From: Flavobacteriales bacterium
Lineage (GTDB): Bacteria > Bacteroidota > Bacteroidia > Flavobacteriales_C > GCA-002722245
NCBI GenBank assembly: GCA_947444925.1
Contig: CANFBW010000006.1
Coordinates: forward strand, 20,533-84,532
Length of the DNA: 64,000 nt
Direction of reading: 5' to 3'
The notes under the pieces are model-generated. The model was not told where the DNA came from and did not search any database. It saw nothing but the letters and a program-made list of their open reading frames with translations. The position numbers were made by a program, and so were the translations under genes. Shown in pieces: positions 9,887 through 19,113 of the stretch; positions within the stretch are counted from its first letter, which is position 1, and the number at the start of each line of letters is the position of its first letter.

Positions 9887-11746
9887 ATGAAATTTAAAAA
9901 TTGGACTTTCTCAATCGCCCTTATATTTATTGCACTCAGCTCAACAGCAGAAGCACAAAGTCCTGTTGAAATACACGGACAACTAAAAGTAAGCGGCAAT
10001 AAAATTTTAGGCGCTGACAACAATCCCGCTCAATTGCGCGGAATGTCCCTATTCTGGAGCCAATGGGCCGGCAAATATTACAATTCCAATGTGGTAAAAT
10101 GGCTTAAAGACGACTGGTGTTCAAGCGTTATTCGCGCAGCACTGGCAGTAGACAACGGAGGGTATGCCACCAACAGTACAGCAGAAAAAAACAAGGTTTT
10201 TGAGGTCATTGATGCTGCGATCGCCAACGGCATCTATGTCATTGTTGATTTTCACGTGCACGATGCTGTTTTGTATAAAAATGAAGCCAAAACATTTTTC
10301 ACTGAAGTAGCAACCAAATACGGTGCTCAACCCAATATTATTTATGAAATATGGAATGAACCACTCAATGTTTCTTGGTCGAACGTGATTAAACCTTATC
10401 ACAATGAATTGGTGCAAACCATAAGAGCCATTGATCCCGACAATATAATTATTTGCGGCACGCGCTCTTGGTCACAAAGAGTTGACGAGGCTGCCAATGA
10501 TCCTGTTACCGGAACAAATATCGCGTACACTTTACATTATTATGCGGCAAGTCACGGACAATATTTTCGCGACTTATGTACACAGGCTTTAAATAAAAAT
10601 GTAGCAGTGTTTGTAACTGAATACGGAGTTTGCGAAGCCAGTGGTGATGGCGCAATAAATGCTGCAGAAAGCAATGCTTGGTGGGCATATCTCGACAGTA
10701 AAGGCATCAGTTACTGCGCCTGGGCAATATCTGATAAAGCAGAAAGTGCTTCGGCACTTCCTGGTGGAGCTAGCGGAAATGGAGGATGGGCTGCCAATAC
10801 CTTAACCGCTTCAGGAACATTGGAGCGCAATTATTACAAAAGCAAATGCAACTCCGCAGTAGTGGTTGTTCCACCCGTAGCGAATTACAAAATACACAAA
10901 ACAATGAACCCTATTGCTATTGATGGAACGATAGATGCCGACTGGAACAACCCAGTAGTTCTCGCACAACCAATCACAAATATTATTCAAACTGGCATAA
11001 CGAATGCAGCCGATTTATCGGGTACTTTCAAGGCATTGTGGGACAATAACTATTTATATGTTTTAGGCGAAATAAAAGACAATGCGCTCAATCAAGATAG
11101 TCCAAATGCTTGGGACGACGATGGTGTTGAAGTTTATATTGACATCAATAACGATAAAGCAGGAACTTATGGCGCAAATGATGTAGAATATAATTTTGAA
11201 TACAACAACAATGACATCGTTACGGCAAATCCGGGAACAAGACCAATCACCAATGTAAATTACGTGATCCTTCCAAATACAGGGGGCTATATTTTTGAAG
11301 CCAGAATTCCTTGGACGACTGTGCTAGGATATCCTGTTGTCGGACAACTTGTTGGTTTTGATTTTCACGTCAATGACGATGATGACGGGGGCGTTAGAGA
11401 TTCAAAATTAGCCTGGACAGCTATTGCAGATGATGCATGGCAATTTACTTCCTCTTTTGGAACTGCTGTACTTGAAGATGCTTTGGGTATTTTATCGCAT
11501 ACCAAAGAAATAGGGACAAATAATTTAAATGTCTTTCCAAATCCTGCAATAAATAGGGTAACCATTCAACAACAAAACTTACAATTTAACACAGCTACAT
11601 TACTCGATGTTCGCGGAAACACCGTGCAAAATTTAAGGCTCAATCAACTTTCAGAAACTATATCTCTTGATAATCTTGCACAGGGAATATATATTTTGAA
11701 ACTTTCGGGAGAATTAGATAAAATGGTTAAAATTGTTGTTCAGTAA
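9887..11746 (+). CDS. Secreted GH5 endoglucanase with CBM9-like module and T9SS sorting domain
   Basis: A 619-residue secreted glycoside hydrolase. It has a signal peptide (cut near AEAQ at 24), a GH5 catalytic domain at about 30-315, a CBM9-like module at about 340-530 (IDGTIDADWNNP) and a type A T9SS sorting domain at about 540-619 (LNVFPNPA to MVKIVVQ). Catalytic glutamates are recognisable: E158 in IWNEP (acid/base) and E245 in VTEYG (nucleophile). The expected substrate is a beta-1,4-glucan such as cellulose; mannan or xylan specificity cannot be excluded. No TonB/SusD genes are adjacent, so it is a lone degradative enzyme. The start ATG directly precedes the signal peptide. Confidence 0.9.
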   Translation: MKFKNWTFSIALIFIALSSTAEAQSPVEIHGQLKVSGNKILGADNNPAQLRGMSLFWSQWAGKYYNSNVVKWLKDDWCSSVIRAALAVDNGGYATNSTAEKNKVFEVIDAAIANGIYVIVDFHVHDAVLYKNEAKTFFTEVATKYGAQPNIIYEIWNEPLNVSWSNVIKPYHNELVQTIRAIDPDNIIICGTRSWSQRVDEAANDPVTGTNIAYTLHYYAASHGQYFRDLCTQALNKNVAVFVTEYGVCEASGDGAINAAESNAWWAYLDSKGISYCAWAISDKAESASALPGGASGNGGWAANTLTASGTLERNYYKSKCNSAVVVVPPVANYKIHKTMNPIAIDGTIDADWNNPVVLAQPITNIIQTGITNAADLSGTFKALWDNNYLYVLGEIKDNALNQDSPNAWDDDGVEVYIDINNDKAGTYGANDVEYNFEYNNNDIVTANPGTRPITNVNYVILPNTGGYIFEARIPWTTVLGYPVVGQLVGFDFHVNDDDDGGVRDSKLAWTAIADDAWQFTSSFGTAVLEDALGILSHTKEIGTNNLNVFPNPAINRVTIQQQNLQFNTATLLDVRGNTVQNLRLNQLSETISLDNLAQGIYILKLSGELDKMVKIVVQ

Positions 11747-11794
11747 AACCAATCACATTAAAATAAATTCTATTTTAGCGCAAAAAAAAAAATA

Positions 11795-11911
11795 ATATCA
11801 AAGCCCACAAAAAAAGAATGGTTAGCACCCGAGTTGGAATTATACGAAGTAGATCAAACAAAAGGAGGAATTACCACTTTAGGCCGTGAAATAAGTGCAC
11901 ATAGGTCCTAG
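11795..11911 (+). CDS. Putative lasso-peptide precursor (paeninodin-like); start codon uncertain
   Basis: An open frame too short for the ORF track reads (I/M)SKPTKKEWLAPELELYEV, then DQTKGGITTLGREISAHRS-stop, about 38 residues. The KKEW..P.LE...V..T pattern matches leaders of PadeA-family lasso precursors. Thr stands two residues before a core starting Gly, with Glu at core position 9, suiting a nine-residue macrolactam ring and a short tail ending in Ser. An HPr-kinase-like gene starts eight bases later; in paeninodin clusters such a kinase phosphorylates the C-terminal Ser. There is no ATG, GTG or TTG in frame: translation would need ATA (11795 or 11792) after an 11-A run, or the gene is broken. 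No cyclase or protease genes are nearby. Family assignment is inference from motif and context. Confidence 0.45.
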   Translation: MSKPTKKEWLAPELELYEVDQTKGGITTLGREISAHRS

Positions 11912-11918
11912 CTAAAAT

Positions 11919-12779
11919 TTGATCAGCGCGAAACAAAATAGCAATAAATATGAAGCAGGTGGTTTCGTCATTGAAACCACCTTTTCTTTTTCGTGTCTTG
12001 AGTACAGTAAAGAGACCAGCACGAGTGCTTGGAGTAGAGGCAAGGTACTTTACCCCGATAAAATAAATGAGAATGAATCTCCTTTAATTGCAATAGAAGA
12101 CACCTATTTCTACCGCGTATTCCATCTTGCTAAAATTGAAATCCGTAGTGACGACAATGTTGTCATTGAGCTTTTGGTGCCTGAACAGGAAGACCACCTC
12201 AACACCATAGCGCTTCATATATTGGGATTGCTGGCTCAGAAAAAAAATAAATTCCCTTTGCATGCCGCCGCTATTTGCTATAAAGGACAAGCCTACCTCT
12301 TTACTGGACTTTCAGGAGCAGGCAAATCAACTTGTGCAAAAGCATTGTCTGATGCCGGATTCGAATACATATCCGATGAACATGCTCCGCTCATTGTACA
12401 TGACAACAAGCTGCATTTGCAAGTCGTGTGCACATCATTGCACTGGGCTGCATCGCCTTTGCAAGAAAAAAAATGGCAACGGCAATTGCATCAAAACACA
12501 AACAAAACGCTGCCCGTAAACACCATTTACGCCCTTGAACTCAACACTGACCGCGCCGTCATCTCCAACAAAAACACTTTTGACGCAATTAAAATATTGC
12601 AAGAAAACCACTTCAAGCCATTTTTACAATGGAACAAAGAACACCACATGCAGCGTTATCGATTCTGCATTGACATTGTTGAAAAATGTACAATAAAAGC
12701 TTTCGCCCGGCCGAAAAACACCGACAACTTAATGCAAAACCTGCAAATACTGATAGAAGATATTCGCAGCAATAGTTGA
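11919..12779 (+). CDS. HPr kinase-like protein, probable lasso-precursor serine kinase type
   Basis: A 286-residue protein with an HprK C-terminal-like kinase fold: His115 in FPLHAAA, Walker A GLSGAGKST at 130-138 and an acidic ISDEHAPLI motif at 151-159. The N-terminal part (YEAGGFVIETTF) resembles that of lasso-cluster kinases such as PadeK/ThcoK rather than the HPr-binding domain of true HprK. The only usable start is TTG at 11919, two codons after an in-frame stop; no ATG exists near the N-terminus. It follows the precursor-like frame by seven bases. Predicted role: ATP-dependent phosphorylation of a peptide C-terminal Ser. With no lasso B or C gene beside it, a different substrate is possible. 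Confidence 0.75.
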   Translation: MISAKQNSNKYEAGGFVIETTFSFSCLEYSKETSTSAWSRGKVLYPDKINENESPLIAIEDTYFYRVFHLAKIEIRSDDNVVIELLVPEQEDHLNTIALHILGLLAQKKNKFPLHAAAICYKGQAYLFTGLSGAGKSTCAKALSDAGFEYISDEHAPLIVHDNKLHLQVVCTSLHWAASPLQEKKWQRQLHQNTNKTLPVNTIYALELNTDRAVISNKNTFDAIKILQENHFKPFLQWNKEHHMQRYRFCIDIVEKCTIKAFARPKNTDNLMQNLQILIEDIRSNS

Positions 12780-12855
12780 CGATCAGTAATCACAACGTTG
12801 TTTGAGGTGACAACGCCAATAATTCCCTTACCTTCGCGGCAACAATACCTCACTC

Positions 12856-14976
12856 ATGATGCATCTAAAAAGTATAGCCCAAAGCGTAAACGCTAGTGAA
12901 AAACAAATTACCAACGTCATTCAACTCCTTGAAGCTGGTGGCACTATCCCCTTTATCGCGCGCTATAGAAAAGAAAGCACGGGAAGTTTAGATGAAGTAA
13001 AAATAGCAGAAATCAAAAATCACTACGACGCTTATATTGAATTTGAAAAGCGCCGTTCCAGTATTGAAAAAGTTATTGAACAGCAAGGGCAACTTACTCC
13101 TGCATTGCAAGCGCAGCTGCAGTCGGCACAAAGTCTGCAAGCATTAGAAGACATTTACTTGCCCTACAAGCAAAAAAGAAAAACACGCGCGAGCACTGCC
13201 ATTGAAAAAGGACTGGAGCCTCTGGCGAAAGTAATCCTTCTGCAAAATGAAAAAAACATAGAGGTACTCGCCGCTCAATACGTAAATGAAGATGTCAAAA
13301 ATGCAGAAGAGGCATTGGCTGGCGCCAGAGACATTGTAGCGGAATGGATCAACGAAAATGTGAATGTCAGAAATACAATTCGACGAATATATGAACGCGA
13401 CGCTACCCTCGCCTCAAAAATTAAAAAAGGAAAGGAGATAGAAGCCATGAAGTACCGCGACTACTTCAACTTCAAACAAGAGCTCAAAAAAGTGCCCTCG
13501 CACCGCTTATTGGCAATCAAACGCGGCAAAGAGGAAGGTTTTTTAAAGGTCTACATCGACATCATCGAAGAGCCTGCCATTGATTCATTGAACGCGCAGT
13601 TGGTCAAAGGAACTGGCGTGGTGCAAAGCCAAATGAAACTGGCTATAAAAGACGCCTACGAAAGATTGTTGATCCCGAGCATGGAGAACGAATTTGAAAA
13701 TCTATCCAAAGAAAAAGCCGACAGAGAAGCCATTCAAATATTTAGCACCAATCTGCGCCAACTGTTGCTCAGTGCGCCTTTAGGACAAAAACGAATCTTG
13801 GCCATCGACCCTGGTTTCAGAACGGGTTGTAAAACAGTAGTATTAAATGAACTGGGTGATTTGCTTGAAGATTTGGTAATGTATCCCCTGCAAAAAAAAC
13901 AGGAAAGCGAACAAATATTAAAGCACCTACTCAGCCAGCACCAACTTGAAGCGGTTGCCATTGGCAATGGCACAGGAGGCAGAGAAACTGAAACCTTTGT
14001 TAGAGAGGTCATCAAGCACAACAATGAATTTAAAAACATTCAAGTGCACATGGTTTCCGAACAGGGCGCATCCATTTATTCGGCATCGCCAATAGCTCGG
14101 GAAGAATTTCCCGACAAAGACATCACGGTACGTGGCGCAATTTCCATTGGCCGACGACTTAAAGACCCCTTGGCCGAACTGGTGAAAATCGATCCGAAAT
14201 CAATAGGCGTTGGTCAATACCAACACGACGTAAACAGCAAATTACTCAAAGAAAGTCTCGACCAAACCGTTGCCAGTTGCGTGAATCAAGTGGGCGTTGA
14301 ATTGAATACGGCAAGCAAACATTTGCTTAGCTACGTATCGGGACTCGGACCGGTGTTAGCGCAAAACATTATCGACTACCGCGGTGAACACGGAAAATTC
14401 ACGTCGAGAACTCAACTAAAAAAAGTGCCGCGATTGGGAGAAAAAGCCTTTGAACAAGCGGCAGGTTTTTTGCGCATTCACGGCGCTAAAAACCCCTTAG
14501 ACAATTCTGCAGTACATCCCGAAACGTACGCTATTGTGGAACAAATGGCAAAAGACGCAAAAGTTAGCATCGCCGATTTAATTGAAAACACCACCCTGCG
14601 CTCGTCCATCGACCTGACGAAATATGTCACCGAACAAACAGGACTACCTACCCTCAACGATATTTTGAATGAACTTGCCAAACCCGGTCGCGACCCCCGC
14701 GAAATATTGGAAGCGTTTTCATTTGGCAACGTCAACAGCATCGAGGAATTAACAGAAGGAATGATATTGCCCGGAATTGTCACCAACATCACCGCCTTTG
14801 GCTGCTTCGTTGATATTGGTGTTCATCAAGATGGACTGGTACACATCTCGCAAATGACCGACAAGTTCATCAAAGATCCCAGCGAAGTCGTGAAACTTAG
14901 TCAACAAATCACGGTTAAAGTCACCGAAGTAGACAAGGCCAGAAAGCGCATTGGACTAAGCATGAAAGGCATTTAA
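12856..14976 (+). CDS. tex: Tex family RNA-binding transcription accessory protein
   Basis: The 706-residue protein follows the Tex order: N-terminal helical region (GGTIPFIARYRKE at about 28-40), YqgF-like RNase H fold (ILAIDPGFRTGCKT at about 315), helix-hairpin-helix segments (SYVSGLGPVLAQNIIDYR) and a C-terminal S1 domain (GMILPGIVTNITAFGCFVDIG). Tex binds nucleic acids and is linked to transcription and stress. Length is close to the usual ~720-780. It begins 76 bases after the kinase and appears unrelated to it; the region before it contains a TACCTTCG sequence resembling a -7 element. Confidence 0.95.
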   Translation: MMHLKSIAQSVNASEKQITNVIQLLEAGGTIPFIARYRKESTGSLDEVKIAEIKNHYDAYIEFEKRRSSIEKVIEQQGQLTPALQAQLQSAQSLQALEDIYLPYKQKRKTRASTAIEKGLEPLAKVILLQNEKNIEVLAAQYVNEDVKNAEEALAGARDIVAEWINENVNVRNTIRRIYERDATLASKIKKGKEIEAMKYRDYFNFKQELKKVPSHRLLAIKRGKEEGFLKVYIDIIEEPAIDSLNAQLVKGTGVVQSQMKLAIKDAYERLLIPSMENEFENLSKEKADREAIQIFSTNLRQLLLSAPLGQKRILAIDPGFRTGCKTVVLNELGDLLEDLVMYPLQKKQESEQILKHLLSQHQLEAVAIGNGTGGRETETFVREVIKHNNEFKNIQVHMVSEQGASIYSASPIAREEFPDKDITVRGAISIGRRLKDPLAELVKIDPKSIGVGQYQHDVNSKLLKESLDQTVASCVNQVGVELNTASKHLLSYVSGLGPVLAQNIIDYRGEHGKFTSRTQLKKVPRLGEKAFEQAAGFLRIHGAKNPLDNSAVHPETYAIVEQMAKDAKVSIADLIENTTLRSSIDLTKYVTEQTGLPTLNDILNELAKPGRDPREILEAFSFGNVNSIEELTEGMILPGIVTNITAFGCFVDIGVHQDGLVHISQMTDKFIKDPSEVVKLSQQITVKVTEVDKARKRIGLSMKGI

Positions 14977-14985
14977 GAAAATGCA

Positions 14986-15756
14986 TTAACTGCCACTGCG
15001 AAGCATAGCAGAAGGAGCAACGTTGTAAAACTCTTTGAAACGCGTACTAAAATACCCGGGGTCACTATAGCCCACCGCGTAAGCTATTTCAGAGATATTT
15101 AAATTCGATTTCAACAGCAAATCATGCGCCTTTTGTAGGCGATAAATTTGCAGCAAATCCAAAGGCGACTTACCTGTGATGACTTGTAATTTTCGGTACA
15201 AAGACGATCGACTCATGCCCAGTTCCACTGCCAGCGCATCAATAGTAAGTTCGGCATTGGCGTAATGAACGTTCAAAAAAAACATTACTTTCTTCATCAA
15301 TTCAGCATCGTGCTTATTAGAAGTGTACTCTTCAAAATTATTTTTTTCAATAGAAAATTTTGCCCGCAACTTCTTCACTGAATCTAAAATATTTCTAATC
15401 TTCAACTGCAGAATTGACGCCACAAATGGTTTCACAATATAATCGCTCGCTCCGCTTTCATAACCTTTGAGTTGATCGTTCTCCAGAGCACGGGCAGTAA
15501 TCATTACTACAGGAATGTGCGCTGTTTCGGCCGATGATTTTAAGCGGGCGCAAAATTCCAAACCATCGCTTTCGGGCATAGAAACATCGGTTAAAATCAA
15601 ATCGGGAATTTCAGCCTGAGCAATCTCCCATCCTACTTTGCCATTCTCTGCCAAAAAAGTATTGTAGATCGGGCGCAGAAAAGAGTCGATGTGCTTGCGC
15701 AATTCGGCGTGATCTTCTACAATTAAAATGGAAAACTCTTTTGCTTCTGTCGTCAT
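14986..15756 (-). CDS. Response regulator with AraC-type DNA-binding domain
   Basis: A 256-residue protein: receiver domain at about 8-125 with phospho-acceptor D57 (LILTDVSMPE) and Lys in VKPF, then an AraC/XylS helix-turn-helix domain at about 155-253 (ELGMSRSSLYRKLQ and ISEIAYAVGYSDPGYFSTRFKE). In Bacteroidota these two domains are normally the C-terminal part of a hybrid two-component protein. Here they form a separate gene whose ATG lies one base beyond the stop of the sensor gene. It should activate targets of the sensor's signal, often polysaccharide-use genes. The GH5 gene upstream is a possible but unproven target. Confidence 0.93.
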   Translation of the reverse strand: MTTEAKEFSILIVEDHAELRKHIDSFLRPIYNTFLAENGKVGWEIAQAEIPDLILTDVSMPESDGLEFCARLKSSAETAHIPVVMITARALENDQLKGYESGASDYIVKPFVASILQLKIRNILDSVKKLRAKFSIEKNNFEEYTSNKHDAELMKKVMFFLNVHYANAELTIDALAVELGMSRSSLYRKLQVITGKSPLDLLQIYRLQKAHDLLLKSNLNISEIAYAVGYSDPGYFSTRFKEFYNVAPSAMLRSGS

Positions 15757-15757
15757 A

Positions 15758-18700
15758 CTATTGTTTTTTTTTAGAAAAAATCATTGTGAATTCAACGCCG
15801 TCCTTTGTGTTTTTCACGGTAACACGTGCTTTGTGCAAGGCTGCAATTTCTTTGACAATGGCGAGACCTAAACCAAAGCCCTTGTCATTTTTAGAGGTGA
15901 AAAACGGATCAAATATTTTGCGTTGCAAATCATCGGCAATATGCGAACCGCTGTTGCACACTGAAAACAATACTTGCTCCTCAGTGCTCCACAGCGACAC
16001 TATTACACTGCCATTTTCAGGTGTAAATTTAAAAGCGTTCACCAACAAATTATTAAGTGCCTTATCTACTAAATGAGGATCAACCGTCGCAGCACAATCT
16101 ATAAAAGAACTGCTCAATTGTATGTTCTTAATCAGCGCTTCATTGCTGAAACGCAGCATCACTTTTTCAAAAATTTCTTGCAGTGCTGTATGCTGCAATT
16201 TTATTTTTCTTTCACCAGACTCCAAAGTTTTAAATTCCAACAATTCGTTTGTCAAATCAAGTAAGTTATGCGCATTAGCATCGACTGTATCTAACATTTC
16301 AAGTGCCTCTTCATTCGATTTAATTTTATCGCGCAGCAAATCGAGTGGTGACAAAATCAAAGTTAACGGGGTTCGGATATCGTGAGAAATAGAAGTAAAG
16401 AAATCAATTTTAGCATTGTAAATCTCCAGCTTCTTTTGATGTTCTAATTTCTGCAAAGTCAACTTATTTTGAGTACGCAAAGCAAAGGTCAAAAAATAAT
16501 AAATAAAATACAATAAAGAGATTGCAAGCAACACATACACGACATACGCCACAGCGCTTTTATACCAAGGGGGAAGCACTATCAAGCGCAATTTAGCACT
16601 GTGTTTCGAATAAACGCCATTTGCGTTTCGCGCTCTAACACGCAGCACATATTCACCTGGCGAAAGATTGGTAAAACTGACGAAATTTTGCTTACCCAAG
16701 TCCACCCAATTGTTGTTATAGTTTTCAAGATAGTAGGAGTAGCTGATATTTTTTGAATTGCACAAATCTACAGCAACAAACTTAAATGTCATGGCACTGT
16801 TTGAATAATCCACCTCCATCGTGTCAAGACTTTGAATGTGGCGTTGACCATCAGCCGCAGGCACTTGTGAAATGTAGTTCAACTGAAAATCACTAAACAA
16901 CACTTCGGGCGCCACTTTAGACAAGCGAATACTGTCGGGATTAAAAAAAGTAAAACCATTCAAACTTCCAAAAAGCAAATATCCTTGTGGCGTTATAGAT
17001 GCTGAATTTTGGTAAAAAGTATTGCTTGGAAGACCATCTTTAAATGTAAAATGCAATAGCGATTTCGCACTGTAATCAAAGCAGACAATGCCTTCATTAG
17101 AAGATAGCCACAAATGCCCTTTTTGGTCTTCAACAATGCCCTTCATATTCTTCGGCAATTTATACAGTGAACTGCAGTGTACAAAAGAATGATCGCGTTC
17201 TTTAAAAAGATCTAAACCTTCATTGCCAATGATCCAAATGTTTTTTTTTGCATCTTCATAAACCGCTGAAATTTGATTCGATGCTATGGATTTTTCATTT
17301 TGAATGTCCTTTGTAAAATGTTTAAACATTTTACCCTTACTCATAAACAATCCCTTTGCAGTGGAAATCCAAAGTCTCTGCTGGGAATCCACAAAAATAC
17401 TGTTGCACCACCTCGGCTTGGCGAAATCAAAAAGGCGCTGCTTTGAATTTCTATTGACAAATTTTTGAGTAGTCAAATTGTATGTAAAAACACCATCGCC
17501 ATTTGATGAAATCCAAAGCAATGAATCGCTAACACAAAGCCCCTTAATATCCATATTACCAAGGCTTTCACCACCTAGGTGATTTTCTGAAAAATGCTGT
17601 ACCACTTTAAATGTGAGGGGATCAATGCTCGCTATACCCTGCTCCCAAAAAGCCAGCCAGATAAGTGTCGCGCTTTGCTCGATCGCCAGTATTTTAGCAT
17701 TTTGAAATTGAGCTCCGAGGTCCACCGATTCAAATCCACCCCCATTCGGACGAAATAAAAACAGACCCGCACCATCACTACCCACCAATACATTGCCGTT
17801 TGGCAAACAGAGAAAAGAAGAAATTTTATTTCCATTGGAAAGTGCCGAAGCACTCCCCACATTAATGAAGTTTTGCTTATGCTTGTTCACACTAAGCAGT
17901 CCATTGCCGTGCGAACCTATCCAAGTATTTTCAAAGCGGTCAATGAGAAAACAGGAACTGGCGATGATTTCTTTTGGCCCTTTAGTTTCCTGCGCGATCA
18001 CAAAGCGTTCAAAGTTATTTTCAATTCTATTGAACTTGTTGATTGTTCCATTTGGCGCCACTACCCATAAGTTGTCGACTTCATCCATATATATGGATTC
18101 TACTCTATTGTCAGAAATACTTTTACTGTTGTTGACCGAAAACACGAAACGCCTACTCTGCAAGGGGCTAGCAGGAAGATAGTGAAATAAACCACTGTTG
18201 GAAGTTCCGATCCAAAGAGATCCATCACCATCGAATTGCATACAACGAATGTGCTGCGGCACAACACCCGACGCAGCAATATTCACTGGAGTCAAATTCA
18301 CTGCGCCTGCAGTCCAAAGTAAAATTCTGCTGGGAAATGCAATCCATAACGCACCGCTTTTGTCGCAAGCCAACGCGCTAATTTCCTCTCCTTTAACAAA
18401 TAACTCTGCGCTAACATTCTTTGTTTCTAGAATTTTTTCAGAACGCGGGTCGATTTTAAAAATCGCATTTCCAGCAGCAGCAAACACGTGACCAAAACGA
18501 TCTTCCTGTAGTGCAATGATCGCGTGTGCCGGAACATCTAAAACTCTTTGAAAAACATCCAAACCCTCATTATAGCATGCGACACCTTCATCGGTGCCCA
18601 CCCAAATTTTTCCATTTCTATCTTGAATGATGCAGTAAATCCAACTACCAGGAATAGTGTTTTTAGACGAAGTGCCTTTTGTATAAGTTTTATAAACATC

Positions 18701-18937
18701 GCCATCAAAGCGACTTAGCCCACTCCAGGTGCCCACCCACAAAAAACCTTTATTGTCTTCAAGCAAGCATTGCACGTAATTGTCTGCCAATCCGTCGTTC
18801 ACGTTGTGACTGTCCCAATTCGCAAATTCTTTACCAAAAACGTTAATACACGACAACAGCCACAAGCACAAAAATAAAACCCTGAAACTTGAAACGTTCT
18901 GCTTGTGCATGAATACTCTTTCTGTATTAATTTTCAA
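15758..18937 (-). CDS. Two-component sensor kinase with propeller periplasmic domain (HTCS-type, split)
   Basis: A 1059-residue membrane sensor. After a signal peptide (VLFLCLWLLSCINVFG) come regulator-propeller repeats (DNKGFLWVGTWSGLSRFDG and similar, about 35-690), a Y_Y_Y domain (about 700-770, LSPGEYVLRVRARN), one membrane helix (AVAYVVYVLLAISLLYFIYY), a HisKA domain with FFTSISHDIRTPL at about 840 and a HATPase with NNLLVNAFKF and GFGLGLAIVK. It should sense an extracytoplasmic ligand, often a glycan fragment. It ends SKKKQ at an A9 run, just before the separate regulator gene. The start is either MKINTERV or the later MHKQN, which directly precedes the signal peptide. Confidence 0.93.
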   Translation of the reverse strand: MKINTERVFMHKQNVSSFRVLFLCLWLLSCINVFGKEFANWDSHNVNDGLADNYVQCLLEDNKGFLWVGTWSGLSRFDGDVYKTYTKGTSSKNTIPGSWIYCIIQDRNGKIWVGTDEGVACYNEGLDVFQRVLDVPAHAIIALQEDRFGHVFAAAGNAIFKIDPRSEKILETKNVSAELFVKGEEISALACDKSGALWIAFPSRILLWTAGAVNLTPVNIAASGVVPQHIRCMQFDGDGSLWIGTSNSGLFHYLPASPLQSRRFVFSVNNSKSISDNRVESIYMDEVDNLWVVAPNGTINKFNRIENNFERFVIAQETKGPKEIIASSCFLIDRFENTWIGSHGNGLLSVNKHKQNFINVGSASALSNGNKISSFLCLPNGNVLVGSDGAGLFLFRPNGGGFESVDLGAQFQNAKILAIEQSATLIWLAFWEQGIASIDPLTFKVVQHFSENHLGGESLGNMDIKGLCVSDSLLWISSNGDGVFTYNLTTQKFVNRNSKQRLFDFAKPRWCNSIFVDSQQRLWISTAKGLFMSKGKMFKHFTKDIQNEKSIASNQISAVYEDAKKNIWIIGNEGLDLFKERDHSFVHCSSLYKLPKNMKGIVEDQKGHLWLSSNEGIVCFDYSAKSLLHFTFKDGLPSNTFYQNSASITPQGYLLFGSLNGFTFFNPDSIRLSKVAPEVLFSDFQLNYISQVPAADGQRHIQSLDTMEVDYSNSAMTFKFVAVDLCNSKNISYSYYLENYNNNWVDLGKQNFVSFTNLSPGEYVLRVRARNANGVYSKHSAKLRLIVLPPWYKSAVAYVVYVLLAISLLYFIYYFLTFALRTQNKLTLQKLEHQKKLEIYNAKIDFFTSISHDIRTPLTLILSPLDLLRDKIKSNEEALEMLDTVDANAHNLLDLTNELLEFKTLESGERKIKLQHTALQEIFEKVMLRFSNEALIKNIQLSSSFIDCAATVDPHLVDKALNNLLVNAFKFTPENGSVIVSLWSTEEQVLFSVCNSGSHIADDLQRKIFDPFFTSKNDKGFGLGLAIVKEIAALHKARVTVKNTKDGVEFTMIFSKKKQ
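15764..15772 (-). other. A9 homopolymer at the sensor/regulator junction
   Basis: Nine A (T on the plus strand) encode the Lys codons just before the sensor's CAA-TAG end. Loss of one A, or gain of two, would read through as SKKNNSMTTEAK and join the sensor to the regulator in frame, restoring the usual single-chain layout. It may be a slippage site, a recent splitting mutation or a sequencing error. Confidence 0.6.
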
Positions 18938-19113
18938 TACAATCTACTTTCTAAATAACCTTTGGAAATTACAAAATATTTATAAATATCATAGCATTGC
19001 TTTGCTATTTTTCGTGCTATTTACCTCTGTCAATTAACTCAAGCAACAAATAATAAAAAATCAAATGAATTAATAGAGCGACAATTGTTACTTTTACAAC
19101 TCAACTTCACATC

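Noticed and set aside
11819-11892. Small ATG frame (MVSTRVGIIRSR...) overlapping the precursor
   Set aside because: It lies in another frame of the precursor-like sequence and has no recognisable pattern, whereas the ATA frame has the leader motif.
11919-12779. Reading the kinase as a housekeeping HprK of carbon catabolite control
   Set aside because: No N-terminal HPr-binding domain, no ptsH or PTS gene nearby, and the N-terminal pattern is that of lasso-cluster kinases.
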